Below, piece by piece: positions 10,446-22,230 of a DNA stretch of 64,000 nt. Both the position numbers and the translations under genes were made by a program. The stretch is from Gyromitra esculenta. Its lineage: Eukaryota > Ascomycota > Pezizomycetes > Pezizales > Discinaceae. The DNA lies in contig JBCAML010000008.1 in the NCBI GenBank assembly GCA_038503075.1, positions 1,674,001 through 1,738,000 of the forward strand, in the 5' to 3' direction. The notes under the pieces are model-generated. The model was not told where the DNA came from, did not search any database, and worked only from the letters and a program-made list of their open reading frames with translations. How positions within the stretch are numbered: the stretch's first letter is position 1; every line of letters starts with the position of its first letter.

Positions 10446-13400
10446 TCACTCTTCCCCTTCGTCTTCCTGTGCGACTACTTCACACCCTTGCGCGAAAAAC
10501 ATCTGAGCCTGGACATCATATGGGTTTTCGATACTGTACAGATTACCTATTCATCCACAGTTAGTTTTTGAACCTCCAATGAGGTAGGGGAAAGGGGGGA
10601 GCATACCTCTTGGCACCATGAATTGCGCACCCTTCCGAACCCTAAACGAATTATCCCCTACTTTAACTTCAACCTTCCCAGAAAGCATATAGAACACCAA
10701 ATGCATCTTCCCAGAATTCTTTGTCCTCTTAATACCTCCCGGCGGCACTTCAATCATTCCGGTCCCAAAGAACTCCTCGGTACAAGTCTTCACGAACGTA
10801 AAGTCCCCATTCGCGACTTCAACCGTCACGATTCTATTCCTCGAGAACGCCAGCTCCACCTCCTCGAGCTCCTCTTCGCCGGGTGTGTTGCCGGGCGGAT
10901 AGCTCTTCACATAGCCTCTCACCACGCCGACTTCGCCATCAACGGTACGTGACTCCCAGTCCTCTTCCTCGAGCTCCTCTTCCTCTTCCTCTTCCTTTGC
11001 AGTTCTTTTTCGTTTAGCACCAGCCTTAGTTGATGCAGCATAGCTTCTTTTCCGGCGTAGCTTCTTCTCCCGCCCCGCCTCGGAATCACTTTCCACGCGC
11101 ACAATTTCAATGACCTGCGGCAGCCTGATATCATCGCCACGCCCGCTTTTGCGACGTGCACCGAGACCATAAACAATTTTTTCGTTTTTCCAGTATGCCA
11201 ATGGTTCGACGCGGGCACGGGTGGATCGGCGGACGCCGTCAGCCTCCTCTGAGGGAGCTCGCGGTGGTGGAGGCGGCGCTTTGACGATGCGTTGGCCGGG
11301 TTTCTTCGGTGCCTTATCTGCAGGCTGGGAGGTGGGAGGTGGTTTCGAGGATGATGCTTCTGATGCTTTGGTGGCCTTGGTTCTTGATCTAGATGTAACA
11401 GGCGGTGGTGGTGGCGAGGATGGCATGAATGATTGGAGCTCTGGAGACGGTTCCTTTGCTTCTTGGGTAGTCTTTTTGGTCACCTTGGTCGTCTTTTCTT
11501 TTGGAGGTGCGGCGGGAGCTTTCCCTTTGGCCTTCGCGGAGAGCTTTGGAGGTGCCTTTTCCCTTGCGGTTCTTGGTCGTTTTTTGGCTGGCTGTTCGTC
11601 CTCTCGTTCTTGCTCTTCCGGATCTTCCTCGGTCGTTTCGGCATTCTCTGCCTCCGCCTCTCGCTTAGATTCCGATATCTCTTCGGTTTCCTTAACTGCC
11701 TTTGCGCGACTTTTCCCTTTCACTTTCGCGGCAGCTTTAACCTTCGGCGGTGGCGTAGGCTCACTATCAAGTTCTACTAGCACTCTGTCCTTGGGCCTAC
11801 CTTTCCGAGAAGGCTTCTGTTGTGGTGACTCATAAAAGGGTGCTTCTTCCACTATCTGTACTTTGTCTCTACCCTTACCCTTCGGAGCAGCTTTCGTTTT
11901 TGGTGGTGGTGGTGGTGGGGTAGGTTCGCGCTCAACTTCTTCCACTTCCTCCTCCTCTGTATCATCTGCCGATTCCTGCACAACCATTTTCTTACCCCGA
12001 CCCTTTGGCGCAGATTTAGCCTTCGCAGCCGGAGCAGGTTCTGGTGCCTTCTCTTTCACTTTCTCCTTTACTGCTTTTCCTCTTGATCGTTTTTCTGTAC
12101 CGTTAGCTTTAGCAGGCTGGAGGTTCTCCTCTCTTTGTTTCTCCTGGGGCGCAGTCTTTGTCTTTTTTGCAGGTGCAGCAGCCTTCTGCTTCACTGATTC
12201 CTGCTTCACTGATTCCTGCTTCTTTTTCCCCGGCTTTGCTTTCGGTTTCGGTGGTATAACATCTGGCAGAGATTCTTCCTCCTCTTCCTCCTCTTCCTCC
12301 TGTGCATCTTCGGCATCTTCAGTCATTTCCACATCTTCCAGAACACCGCTATCGTCAAGAATCTGCGACAACCCCTCATCAAACGCATCCCTCATTTCTT
12401 CACCTCCCTCCTGACCACCTTCCGTCTCCTCCTCTTCCGTCTCCTCCTCCTCCTCCTCCTCCTCCTCCTCCTCCTGCTCCTGCTCTCTTACTTCCTCCTC
12501 TTCTAGGGGCTCAGACTCATCCGTACTCTCATCATCACTGTCCACATCCAACGAAAACGCCTTCTTCTCCGCGCCAGCCTTCTTTTGCACCAACAGCCCC
12601 CTCTTCCTGTTCTTCTTCGCCGCCGCTGCCGCCTGCGGGGGCGTCGGTTCCACAATCGATGTCTCCTCTTCAAGAACTTGTTCAAGCTGCTGTCCCTTCC
12701 CCCTCTCATTCTCCAAAACCCCGTTCGCGCCCCCCCTCTGCAGCGACGGGGGGGACTCGGCAATCGCCGAAAAATCAAGCAATCGATTCAGCTTCATGGC
12801 GCCAGACAGGGGACGTTGCGCCGGTGCGTGCAGCGGTGAAGAACGTTTATCCGGGGAGCTGTAGCCAACGGAGGAAGCGCGGCGCGCTGGAGAGTTTAGT
12901 GAAGTTTTGATTGGGGAGCGGGCGCGAGGAGGAAGCGAGGAGCGGCTTAAGCGGGGTTGTGTTGCTGCCATTGGTGGTTCGCCTGTAAGGGGGGAGGTGT
13001 TAGTTTTTATTATTTGTTGGAAATAGAGTTTGAGGTTGGGATTAACAATGGAATTGACAAAGGGGGGGAGGAAGGGGGACGTACTAGTTACCATGTCCAT
13101 GCTCTCTTCTACGGTCAGGGTCTGGTTACCTGATATGAGCTTCGCGGGCGAGCTGTTGGGACCATCTAAATTTGCAAATTCCTTCTCGGGAGAGACCTCG
13201 GGGGAGAAGAACCCGTCCAGTGGTTCCATTCCGAAGGCATCTCGCTGCCCTGTGTCTTTAACAGTAATACCGGTTTTTCTAAACTCGCCAACTCAGTCAC
13301 TGTGCTCGGAGTTGGGGTGGGTTGTGTTTCAACAAAGGAAACAAAGAGAGAGAAAAGACGCGACAAAACGGGAGAGGGTGGTCGGGGAAAAAACTCACCG

Positions 13401-13460
13401 TCCTGCAACACCGATTTCGGAGAGGAAATTGTTCTCGCGGGCTTTTGGAGGAGGCGCCAT
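10446..13460 (-). CDS. MIF2: CENP-C/Mif2 inner kinetochore protein
   Basis: Four exons on the minus strand: 13460-13399, 13278-13085, 12982-10607 and 10546-10446 (910 aa). The spliced N-terminus reads MAPPPKAREN and then GVAGRKTGITVKDTGQRD, the conserved Mif2 N-terminal block, which fixes the start. The middle (~85-650) is disordered, Lys/Ala/Pro- and Glu-rich, with a run of about 20 Glu encoded by GAG repeats. The CENP-C motif (RRSTRARVEPLAYWKNE) lies near residue 665 and binds the CENP-A nucleosome. A cupin dimerisation domain occupies ~790-900 (GMIEVPPGG, HLVFYMLSGKVEV, QFMVPRGN, then NPYDVQAQMFFAQGCEV). The family builds the inner kinetochore at centromeres. The last 60-nt intron splits the cupin; reading through it gives a truncated domain. 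An MluI cell-cycle box lies upstream. Identification is secure. Confidence 0.95.
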
Positions 13461-14422
13461 GATTGCAGATGGAGCTGGCCAGTAACCAAAGGGGATAAAA
13501 AGTAATACTGACAGCGAGTGGTGATGGCGGTGCTGGTGGTGGTGGGGGATGGCGACCGTTGTTGTTTGTTTGAGAATCGGGTTGCGCTGCGCGACGGGAA
13601 GCGGGAAGCAGGGCAGGGTAACAGCCAGGGCGACGCGTTTGGAGCAGCGGGGCTTGGCAGCCCGGAATGGTGATATCTCGTGACTGGATCCAAGGCGGCG
13701 ACTGCCAGCAATTGCGTGTCTGGACCCGGGCTCGATAAGACACGTCTTTCATGTGACGATTCAAAAACAGTTCGTCTTCAGCCGCCTCTGGTCCATTTAC
13801 ATGTGATCGAGAGATAGCGATCCTGATCCCTCGGAAGTCGATCACACGACGTCATTTCCTACCAGCACCACCCAAAATATCCAACCTCAATCTCCCCCAT
13901 GCACCCTCTTTTTATGCATGGACTCATTTCATGCTCTATGCCATAAAAACCCAATCACCGGTAATTCACCAATCGAATATGCAAGAAATCCCCCCTTCCC
14001 CCTCCCCCCTTCCCCCAACACCCCAGATTACTAGAGTCACTCGGAAGAAAAAAGAACCATGTTATGGAGGTAAAGGAGACGTGAAAAAATTTGCCTCATC
14101 CAGAGAAGTCATATAAGAACACGAAAGAAAAATGCGTGACTCCGTGAACGCGTTGCTCCGTAGTAAAGTGGAAGAAAAAAGGAGGAAAGAATAGACAAAA
14201 ACAGAATCCAACAAGAGAACGAAAAAAATAACTTGAAGAAACCTCATGGCTCCCTGCAATCCAATCTTTCCCATCCTAAACAAGAGGCCCCAAAGTTTAT
14301 ATATCAATAGAAAAAAACAAAAAAAAGCATCAACCATCAATTCTGCCCCGAATAAAGTCTACCGGAAAAGAGAATAATAAAAGACACCCTCCTACCATCG
14401 CCAGCCTCGTTCGTTCCTTAAT
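13461..14422. other. Intergenic region, MIF2 promoter side
   Basis: Nearly 1 kb upstream of MIF2 and downstream of PNS1, both minus strand. It contains an MluI cell-cycle box at 13633-13638. The remainder is A-rich with no credible gene. Confidence 0.5.
13633..13638. promoter_or_regulatory. MluI cell-cycle box (ACGCGT) upstream of MIF2
   Basis: ACGCGT lies 173-178 bp upstream of the MIF2 start codon. In yeasts this box is bound by MBF and drives G1/S expression. A role here is inferred from the sequence and its position upstream of a kinetochore gene. Confidence 0.35.
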
Positions 14423-16933
14423 CTAACCCCCAAAAACCATCTGTGCCTCCCTACAATGTCCACCATTCGGTCCCTCCGATCCAACGCATACCAAACATGC
14501 ATCCACAATATTACTCAAACAACCCTCCGTAGCCCCCAAAACTGCCCACCCAATAAATCCAGCAATCATTCCCACAATATACCCATACGCACTCCCGCCA
14601 TTGATATCGCGCGCAGTGGCAACCCAAGCACCAATACCGAGAGTAAGTGCAGTGACACCCCGGGTGGCTGTGAGCAGCATCTTGCTCAACCTATAGGCTG
14701 TCCGGGGATGCTTTCCAGGGCCGAAGCCGGCGGTGTCGATAAACCGCATGTTGGCAACTGCCCTCGAAGAGTAGATGAGAGGCTGGGAGTGGATCGCAGA
14801 GTAAGTTAACGTTAGTGGATTAGTGAGGGCTGCTACCGGAGATGCAATGAAGTTGAAGCAAAACATGTGTATTATCCCAGCGATACGCCTTGGCGCGACC
14901 ATCAACGGAAGCCGAACCAAGAGAGCCACAACTGATGAGAAACATATTGTTCCAAACAAAGTCGTTGTAGAGTGGATAAAAGCGGCCGACATGATCGCGT
15001 TCGAGGACGTTGTTGGGATCGCATGGCGGTGAAAGTACCATTGGGAGACCGTTGCCGCAGAAGTTGCCCTAGGAAAGATTAGATCTAGAGCAACACCCAG
15101 CCTTGGCTTTTAACCCATACCTCTGAATATTTGAGAGAATCCCTAAAGTCCACAAGTACATCATAATGTAGTATACACCAAGTGCCATTGTCTTGGAATC
15201 TAACATCCACATTGGGGATCCTACTTCTCGTTAGTATGGGTTAAATATATTAATCTTCACTAGGTAGAAGCGTAACTTACCATGCACAATGATATTGCCA
15301 ACCCAAAATACTCTAGTGAACATGCCAACCCACACCCACGTAAACACACAGATGGTTCCGAGCGTTCCAAAACTTAATAGGACTAAAGCTGCATTCTCCC
15401 CGAGGATTTTGCACGCAAGCTGAATAATCCCGATGGCACGCCCCAGCGCATTCTTCCCCCTCCAGGCAAAATAAACCCAAAGGCCAGCCATGACTGCGGG
15501 AAATATACTCCCCCACCTCATAGCCTTGTCCTGTGGGGCATCGCCGTCCCATTTCCCGCGATAGGACATAATGAGGGGATACATACTTAAGCCCACTAGT
15601 ATTATGGGCACTGATACGAGGATAAGGTACAGTAGTGGTTTTACGAAGGATCGAAGAAGGTACATCCATATCAATGAAACTGCAATGGCAAGGAGCGTAT
15701 CCACAGTAAGAAGGTGGATGGAGGACTGTATAGTCCGATACACTGTATCGAGTGGAAGTTTTACTTCTTCTGTATGTAGCCATACGACGAAAGAGGTCGT
15801 GAATAAGCAAGCCATCAATACAATATATATAGTTCCCCATACTGCATCGTGAGAAGGAGGCTCTAGTAGTGGATGAGCAACTTGTTGTGGAATCTATTTA
15901 CACTTAGTAAAAGCTTGGGATGATCAACCCAAGTACAGCAAAACACCAGCAAATGGAGGGAAAATACGTACCATACTCATATGTGGTCCGCCGCGTTGAG
16001 TGGGGGACGAGAGCCGAGGCATAAATGTATTCTCTGGCTTCTCCGGCGCTGCAAACGGTAAATTGGATTTAGGTGGTGGTGGTCTTCGAAACTGCTGAAA
16101 TGCAGGCTCTTCCTCATCATCTACAGGCATCTGGATAATAATATCATCCGGAGGTTGGTTGGTTTCGTCATCTTCATCATCCTCCTCCAGTAAAACTTGT
16201 CGTTGGAACCCTTGAAAAGGCTTTTGGATTGCCGATTCCACCATATCAGAATGATCGATATCCTCCGGCATCATCCCTAACCGTACGCTATCTTCCAGAC
16301 CTATATCTACCATCCCATCCTTCCCTTTATCTGCCTTTTCCGTACCGTCACTGCCAACAGAACTTGTTGCTGACGTTGACCTGGCTAGCGGCGATGAGGT
16401 TGCTGATTTTGATGCTCTCCATGAGCTCTTGATACTTCCAGCAGCCAAAGGCCGTAGTTTGCCCTTTCCTTTACTTCTCCGTAGTTCCTGTGTGCTCTCT
16501 CCTGAGTAATCTCCGTCGTCTTCGTCCTCCTCCGCGAAGGCTGTATTCGAGGATGCATAGGTTCCAAAATGTCGCCTACTACTTTTCAGTGCGTAGAAAT
16601 CTTGAACCTCTTGCTCATGTTCCGGGTCGTCTGGGAGGTAGTCGGCTGCCGAGTGAAATAGTGGTGCAGGACCTGGTGGTGCATTTAGTCGGCCTTCGCG
16701 AATAGCGCTCATCCGCGTTTGGGATTGCGCCAGAAACCGTGAGGCATCTAAATACAGCAAATCTGAGTTAGTTATGTGGAAGTTACGCGAGATGGGGAGA
16801 CGAAGTAGCGAGAAGCAGAAGACGAAATTATGGGGGAAATAAATGGTAGGAGTGGGTGGTTGATAATGGCAGTGGTGGCAAAACCTCACAGAGGGGTTAC
16901 GAGAGGGGTTTCATGATTACATTCAGAGAACAT
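14423..16933 (-). CDS. PNS1: Pns1/choline transporter-like (CTL, SLC44) membrane protein
   Basis: Five exons: 16933-16921, 16747-15972, 15893-15281, 15220-15121 and 15068-14423 (715 aa). The spliced start MFSEY|ASRFLAQSQTRMS matches the usual fungal N-terminus and shows that the first exon is only 13 nt. Residues ~10-265 are acidic and disordered. The CTL membrane domain follows with about ten hydrophobic segments. Family signatures are present: DSKTMALGVYYIMMYLW, NIQRATSAATVSQWYFHRH, then ALTNPLTLTYSAIHSQPL and a Cys-containing C-terminus with GGHCREAQ. Yeast Pns1 and animal CTLs are plasma-membrane or organelle proteins; choline transport is shown for animal CTL1 but not for yeast Pns1, so the substrate is left open. 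Introns are 52-173 nt. Splice phases all close and identification is secure. Confidence 0.92.
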
Positions 16934-17295
16934 GCTGAATAGGCGGGACACTGGGTCCCGAGGTAGAACTAGCGAGAGCCGAAGCAGATGGGTCCAACTC
17001 TGTATCTCAATAGATGGAATAGATAGATAACTAAGTGGTGATGTTGATGATGATGATAACTAGTGTTGGCAGACGATGAGGGGGGTACTCTCACGAGAGG
17101 ATAAGAGGTTGAGGAAGCGGGTGCCAGATGAGGCTGCTCGTGAGTGATGGGTGGATGGGTAGATGGGTGAATGAGGGAAGCAAGCTGGGGGACGAGACAC
17201 AAGATGGCGGTGTTGGGCTAGTTAGAGGGTGGGTGGTGGGTGGAAGAGTCAAGTTTCAACCACAGCCTCTGTCACAGGAGCAGAGCAGGGAAGAG

Positions 17296-17336
<41 letters not shown>

Positions 17337-18935
17337 CTAGTCTGACCAGTAATGAATCCTTACTCCGCTCTGGGAAAGAACGAGCCTCTCTGTAGCCTGG
17401 GCGCGGGGATGTCAAGAGTTAAAGGCTCAGACACAGCCTTTTCAGAGATTTCCATCTTTTCTGCTGGATCTTAAGCCCGCCGACCGATCGCAGCCAGCTA
17501 TTTCCTACGGCGGTCCGCGTCACGCTACGATACTATGCAGCCGAGTGGTTACTAATGCGCCAAGACACACATCCCACAGTTGCTGCTTGCGATTTCATGA
17601 ACTGTTCAACTCAGTGCTGACTCTTCAAACCCCCTCCCTGTTACTCCTGCTGCTTCGCTGGCGTTACTCTTTTTGCCCATACAAGCAGCACTTTATCAAA
17701 CACTGGTACCCGCACCTCAGCGGAACCTGTTGAGGCATGTGTATCCTGTCTGTATCGGCAGCCAGATACACAAAGAAAAAACAATACTCATCCGGATCTT
17801 ATATTCCACCTTGCTCCCTTGCTGAGGCAAGGGTAACAACCCATCCTCCAGGTTCAGCATGCCGCCTTGCCGCAAAGGGCTGCCCAGGTTGGTATGCTCG
17901 CTTCGTTAGCTGCAGCCTTGGTAGTCTAAACGAGCAAGCCACGGTATTTTTTGCCTATGACTCAAGGACGATCTCACAAAAACGTCACTTTGAGCCTCAT
18001 GTTTCTAGTTCCTGGTCTTTGAAACAGAAACGGACCATTTTTCAGACCTCCCGAAGTATCAAAGTATTTCGAGGCCCGGAATATACAGACATTGTTTGTG
18101 TGTCTGCTCTTCAGATAATCCTTCGCTTTGTACAGCGTTTCCTTACACCAGCGTCATTGATCTTTCTAATCAAATCGACTAGAATTCGCACAAAGCTTGC
18201 TTTGACCCACCCTAGCGAAGGGATGGGAACCAGCCTACCTACTAAAAGTTCTAAAACTGGTAGTGAGGTCCCACCAAACAAAAAGCTACCACCAAACCTG
18301 AGACCCTCAGCCTGGGTTTAGGGCTCGAGACCAAGAACATAACCGAATCACCGGTAGTATCTTATTTTACAGGGTCTCGGCTTGGCGATTGCCTTGCCCA
18401 ACGGCAAGTGGAGTTGTTCCTGCATAACAACAGTTTATGCTTTTTTTGATAGTAAAGATACCAGGATTATACAACTCGTAGCAACAATCAGCTCTTAGCG
18501 TAGCCTACTACTTCAGAAGGTACAAGGCTACGGAATTAGACCATCCATTTGCAGTTATAGTATACCAAGTGGAAGTATTCAAAAATTGGACCTGGGCCAT
18601 ATTGTTTGGTCACACCTGTGCTACACATAGGTTAAATATGAGATTCTGTCACACATTATCACTCGGCACATGGAATTTATTATTGTCGGATATACTAGCA
18701 CTTTCAAGCCCATCGAGTGAGCGTACGCGGTCACACTCTACTACCCCTTACCCTACACCCACAATGGCCTCAACTGTGTTAGAAATACTGAGAAAATATA
18801 GACAACTCACCTCCAAAACTCGACTCGCACCCCTCCTCCCTTCTCACCCTATCGCGGATCTTACGAATCTATTTTAAAAATCTAAATTTATCTTTTTATA
18901 ATATTTTATACCCTTACTTTATCTACTGAGTAGGC
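16934..18935. other. Intergenic region
   Basis: 2 kb upstream of PNS1. It includes a 35-bp (CT)n microsatellite. The plus-strand frame at 17737-18321 (194 codons) has no domain, signal or codon character that I can support and is not called. A short frame at 18764-18877 could be a first exon of the next small gene, but no splice pair was convincing. Confidence 0.5.
17299..17333. repeat. (CT)n microsatellite
   Basis: An uninterrupted CT dinucleotide run of about 35 bp. It lies upstream of PNS1, reading as (GA)n on the PNS1 strand. Confidence 0.9.
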
Positions 18936-19289
18936 ATGGGTACATGCTGCGCAGCTTATGCGCGGTCTCCCAGTCCGATAACAGATGAGCCTATCAACCT
19001 CACAAGCAGCCCATGGGACCGCGAATTGCTGGAGCGGGAAAACCCTGACGCAATTCCTAAATACTACAAGGACAAAGATGCACGAGCAGCCGTAGAGCGC
19101 AGGAAGAAAGCTCGATTAAAGCGGGAGGCTGTAGTGTTGAAGGCATCAAAGAAGAAACTCAAGGGGTCACTTAAGAAGTCACGGAGCGGGAAAGTTACTG
19201 AAGAAAACGCCGCGTTTAATCAGGGTAAAAATTCTAGGAAACCAATAGACGATGTTGTGGTCGATAATAAGCCGGAGGGAGCCATATGA
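18936..19289 (+). CDS. Small basic hypothetical protein with a lipidation-like N-terminus
   Basis: A single-exon frame of 117 aa beginning MGTCCAAYARSPSP. Gly2 with Cys4 and Cys5 resembles the N-myristoyl plus palmitoyl signature of membrane-anchored proteins. The middle has a WDRELLEREN stretch and then a strongly Lys/Arg-rich region (residues 50-90, with KKKLKGSLKKSRSGK). No family is recognised. The codon content is unremarkable and there are no introns. An upstream frame (MASTVLEILRKYRQL..., 18764-18877) might belong to the same gene. If so, the MG start would be internal and the lipidation idea would fall. Confidence 0.4.
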   Translation: MGTCCAAYARSPSPITDEPINLTSSPWDRELLERENPDAIPKYYKDKDARAAVERRKKARLKREAVVLKASKKKLKGSLKKSRSGKVTEENAAFNQGKNSRKPIDDVVVDNKPEGAI

Positions 19290-19989
19290 AATATTGCTAG
19301 TGGGTGATTCGTGTCGAGTTTGGCTGAACGGCCGGGCCGTGTCGTGGGCTCTCTCGCCTTCTGGGTGAGTGAATTTGGATTGTTTGAGTGTCTTGTTTAT
19401 TAAAAATACGCTATAGAGTCTTTCCATTTCGTCGGATTAGGCTGCCTCTTGAATTGAATATATTGAGGCCAAAAAAGTTTTCGAACTTCTGCGTTTTCTA
19501 CATGATAAATGCATGTCACGGCTGCAGAGCTCCAGAGCTTGATTCGAGACAAACTGGCTGAGCTTAATCGTAGTGATAGGAAATTTCGAAACACGGGAAT
19601 TTCATTATAAATTAAGCCTGAACGTCTAAGGTAAAGCGAGCACGGAAAACTAGAGGCGGCAGAGTCGTGGGGATGGGGCGGGAAAAATCCCATAGCAGTA
19701 GGAGAAAATGATATGTGGCTGAGATATATATAACTTGAAACACAGAACACGTAGAAGATCAAGTCCTGCGTAGCAGGCAAAAACTTGTATTCTATGAATA
19801 CTCATAACTGCAGAAAAGACACCTCTTCTTTTATCGCTACAGTTTTGAAACGATCCTCCATCCCATAGCTTTAACTTAAGTCCCTCATCCTACCGCTCTT
19901 TCACCCCTCAGAACTTATATTCCATCCGTCGGGGTTGAGATTCAACTCTAGTGCAAAAAGAGGAAACCCCAAGACTATCATACGACAAG
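19290..19989. other. Intergenic region upstream of tRNA-Val
   Basis: 700 bp without a supported gene. The minus-strand frame at 19400-19780 has no recognisable features. Confidence 0.45.
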
Positions 19990-20069
19990 GGTTTCGTGGT
20001 GTAGTTGGTTATCACACCAGTCTAACATAGTTACACTGGTGGTCCCCGGTTCGAGCCCGGGCGAAATCA
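19990..20069 (+). tRNA. tRNA-Val (anticodon AAC) with a 6-nt intron
   Basis: It folds as a full cloverleaf: acceptor GGTTTCG/CGAAATC, D arm GTGTAGTTGGTTATCAC (A box), anticodon stem CCAGT/ACTGG, and T arm CCCGG-TTCGAGC-CCGGG (B box). The anticodon loop is CTAACA followed by TAGTTA and then C. Removing the 6 extra bases after position 37 restores a normal 7-base loop with anticodon AAC. The body strongly resembles eukaryotic tRNA-Val(AAC). A T5 run follows. Confidence 0.92.
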
Positions 20070-20071
20070 GA

Positions 20072-20076
20072 TTTTT
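20072..20076 (+). terminator. Pol III terminator of tRNA-Val
   Basis: A T5 run starts three bases after the discriminator base. Confidence 0.75.
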
Positions 20077-20272
20077 GTTCCCATGTGCCTGGGTGTAGTA
20101 TATTTAAGTTTATGTTGGAATGTTGGGAGGATTTCAAGATGAAGCGACGATGTCTTTCTTTATAGATAAAGCGAGTGTCAGCAGGCTACTAGGCTACTAG
20201 GATGTGTGAGAAATACATAAAGTACTATTAATTTCAGCCGAGAAAGAAATCTTCGTTAGTTCCGCATAAGAA

Positions 20273-20665
20273 ATGGGCCAACAAAATACCGCGACAAACC
20301 GAGACGGCTACATCGAGTGCCTCAGGTCTCGGATTATCGACACCAACACCCTTATCGTTAAAGCGCAGTTAGACATCGAGAGGATGGAATCAGATATACG
20401 ACGTTACAGAGATTCTCGCAGAATACTTGTTGCAGGTCTTCAGATAGGTCTAGCTGCCGATGTCGGCATCAAGGCTATTTATCTTGAGAAATCAGTTGCT
20501 GATATCGATGCAACCATCAAGGAGCTGGAGGGATGTAAAAGGGGTGCAAAGAAGTGGGTAGCGTACTGGGAGGCGGAAGTTGGCGTGTCGAGACTCAGAT
20601 TATGTATCGGTTGCTTCGTGGAGGCTGTGGTGCAAAAGACAGACACCTACCGATACTGCAACTAA
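20273..20665 (+). CDS. Small coiled-coil orphan, family member A
   Basis: An intronless frame of 130 aa (MGQQNTATNRDG...). Residues 13-42 contain the block YIECLRSRI...IVKAQLDIERMESDI. It aligns without gaps to the proteins at 32944-33285 and 43925-44275, sharing Leu5, Lys/Arg6, Arg8-Ile9, Ile16, Ala19, Ile23 and hydrophobic residues at 26 and 30 of the block. A second helical segment (VADIDATIKELEGCKRG) also resembles member B (ANDNIKELQ). It ends in a short segment with a CIGC motif. There is no signal peptide or membrane span. The conservation pattern suggests an amphipathic helix or coiled coil. The function is unknown, and I know of no named family. That the three frames share a pattern supports each being a real gene. 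Confidence 0.6.
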   Translation: MGQQNTATNRDGYIECLRSRIIDTNTLIVKAQLDIERMESDIRRYRDSRRILVAGLQIGLAADVGIKAIYLEKSVADIDATIKELEGCKRGAKKWVAYWEAEVGVSRLRLCIGCFVEAVVQKTDTYRYCN

Positions 20666-21071
20666 ACTCTGTCCCACATGAAACACTGCACAAGGCAGCG
20701 AGAGTGATTCCTCATGACCGCAAAGCCTTGTCCGGTGACACGCTGCCCTGATCATTGGCCACCCCACGTGCCGGCTTACATAATAAGACAGCGAGCTAAC
20801 CGGACAGCGACAAGTGTGCCAAGCGACGGCCGTGACAGGAAACGTGACCGTGACATCTCCGGTGACCTTGAGCTCCACTGACGCTAACAGCTCTTCTGAC
20901 CTGCATTCTGATTCAACCTCTCTCTCTCTCTCTCTCCTCTTCCTCTCCTCTTCTCTAGATAACCACTTCACTCTACCGCTACTGACAGACTTCTATCCAT
21001 CTATCTGTTCATCCATCTCCCATCGTCCCCTTATCTCCTCCATCAAACGCACACTTTCGTCTCCAACAGTC
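20666..21071. other. Promoter region of the Rab2-like gene
   Basis: 405 bp with a reverse CCAAT motif (ATTGG, about 20755), a CACGTG E-box (about 20766) and a (CT)8 tract near 20920-20936. CT-rich leaders are common in highly expressed fungal genes. Confidence 0.45.
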
Positions 21072-21842
21072 ATGTCGCAACCCTGGGACTATATAGCTGT
21101 AGGTTCCCTTCCGCCACCTTACCCGACAACCACAATGTCTGCGATACTAACACCCACGCTCAAAAGAAAGTAGTCAACATCGGCGACTCTGGTTGCGGCA
21201 AGAGCTCCGTGCGTTTCCCTCTATCCTCTCTTCTCGCGCACCACTAACCCGCCCGCTCGTCCACAGCTAACGATTCGCCTCTGCGAAGGTCGCTTCAACC
21301 CCTCCCACGACGTCACCATCGGCGTCGAATTCGGTTCCCGCATAGTCCCCTGCGACCCCACCAACTCGAAAAAGATCAAGCTCCAAATCTGGGACACGGC
21401 TGGCCAGGAGTCCTTCCGCGCAATCACAAAGTCGTACTTCCGCGGCGCGACCGGCGCACTGCTGGTGTACGACATTACCCGGCGCGACACATTCGCGCAT
21501 GTGCAGGAATGGCTAGACGAACTGCGAAGCGCGGCGGAGCCGAATATCAGCATCATCTTGGTGGGGAACAAGAGCGATCTGGGTGAAGAAAAGCGGGAGG
21601 TGCAGAGCGAAGAGGCGAAGGAATGGGCGGAGAAGAATGGGTTGAAGGCATTTGTGGAGACGAGCGCCAAGACCGGCGACGGGGTTGAACAGGCATTCGT
21701 GGATGTCGCGGTGGAGATTTACAAGAATATCAGGGACGGGGTGTATGACCTGAACGATAGAAGCCATGGGATCAAGACGAATACTGCGAAAGCGACATTA
21801 AGTATGGACGAGCAGACTAAGGTGAAGGGAGGTTGCTGTTAA
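21072..21842 (+). CDS. Rab2-family small GTPase
   Basis: Three exons, 21072-21098, 21167-21208 and 21267-21842 (214 aa). Splicing joins MSQPWDYIA, KVVNIGDSGCGKSS (P-loop) and LTIRLCEGRF. G-box motifs are all present: switch I Thr in HDVTIGVEFG, DTAGQE, NKSD and ETSAK. The double-Cys C-terminus GGCC is the usual geranylgeranylation signal. The block RGATGALLVYDITRRDTF and the tail pattern IYKNIRDGVYDLND resemble Rab2 most, with Rab4/Rab14 the alternatives. Rab2-type GTPases act in ER-Golgi and late endosomal/vacuolar membrane traffic. The first two exons are tiny (9 and 14 codons), which single-frame scans miss. The gene converges on RNH201. The subfamily call is less certain than the Rab call. 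Confidence 0.88.
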
Positions 21843-22230
21843 GGTAGCAGTGGGCTAATGTTTACTTTTGGGGGGGAGCTCTGGGTTCGGTTCGGCCTCT
21901 TGAGCAGGTTCTCGCTCCTTCTTCCTGGGACATGCGAGCTTTCATGTAATGTTTTTCGTTTGTGTAACTGGCGCTGGGGGCAATAGGGCACTATTACAGA
22001 TTACAAAGGGCGGTGGTGGTGTTTTCCTCTTTTCTTTCTTTTTTGAGGAAATTAATGATTATTTTCAAGACCTGAATACCTATCCTCCCTAGTAGAGGGA
22101 AGGGAATCATGTATAATACAAGACTTTTTTTTTTTGTGAATAAACCAGTGACCCTCTCCTCCACGGATATAAACAAATAAAAATACAAAGTACAAGCCAC
22201 ATAAACGCCTTCTATCCCAGACAGTAAATT
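21843..22230. other. Intergenic region between convergent genes
   Basis: 388 bp of shared 3' flank of the Rab2-like and RNase H2 genes, with T- and A-rich runs consistent with polyadenylation signals on both strands. No gene. Confidence 0.5.

Noticed and set aside
12435..12482. Long CTC/CTG repeat as a stand-alone microsatellite
   Set aside because: It is in frame inside MIF2 and encodes the poly-Glu tract, so it is listed as part of that gene.
11221..12910. Several plus-strand frames of 180-204 codons inside MIF2
   Set aside because: They mirror the Lys/Glu/Pro low-complexity region of MIF2 (runs of Ser, Phe, Gly or Pro) and have no independent evidence.
17737..18321. 194-codon plus-strand frame
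   Set aside because: Long by chance standards but without domain, signal or splice context; the composition is mixed and I could not link it to any family or repeat.
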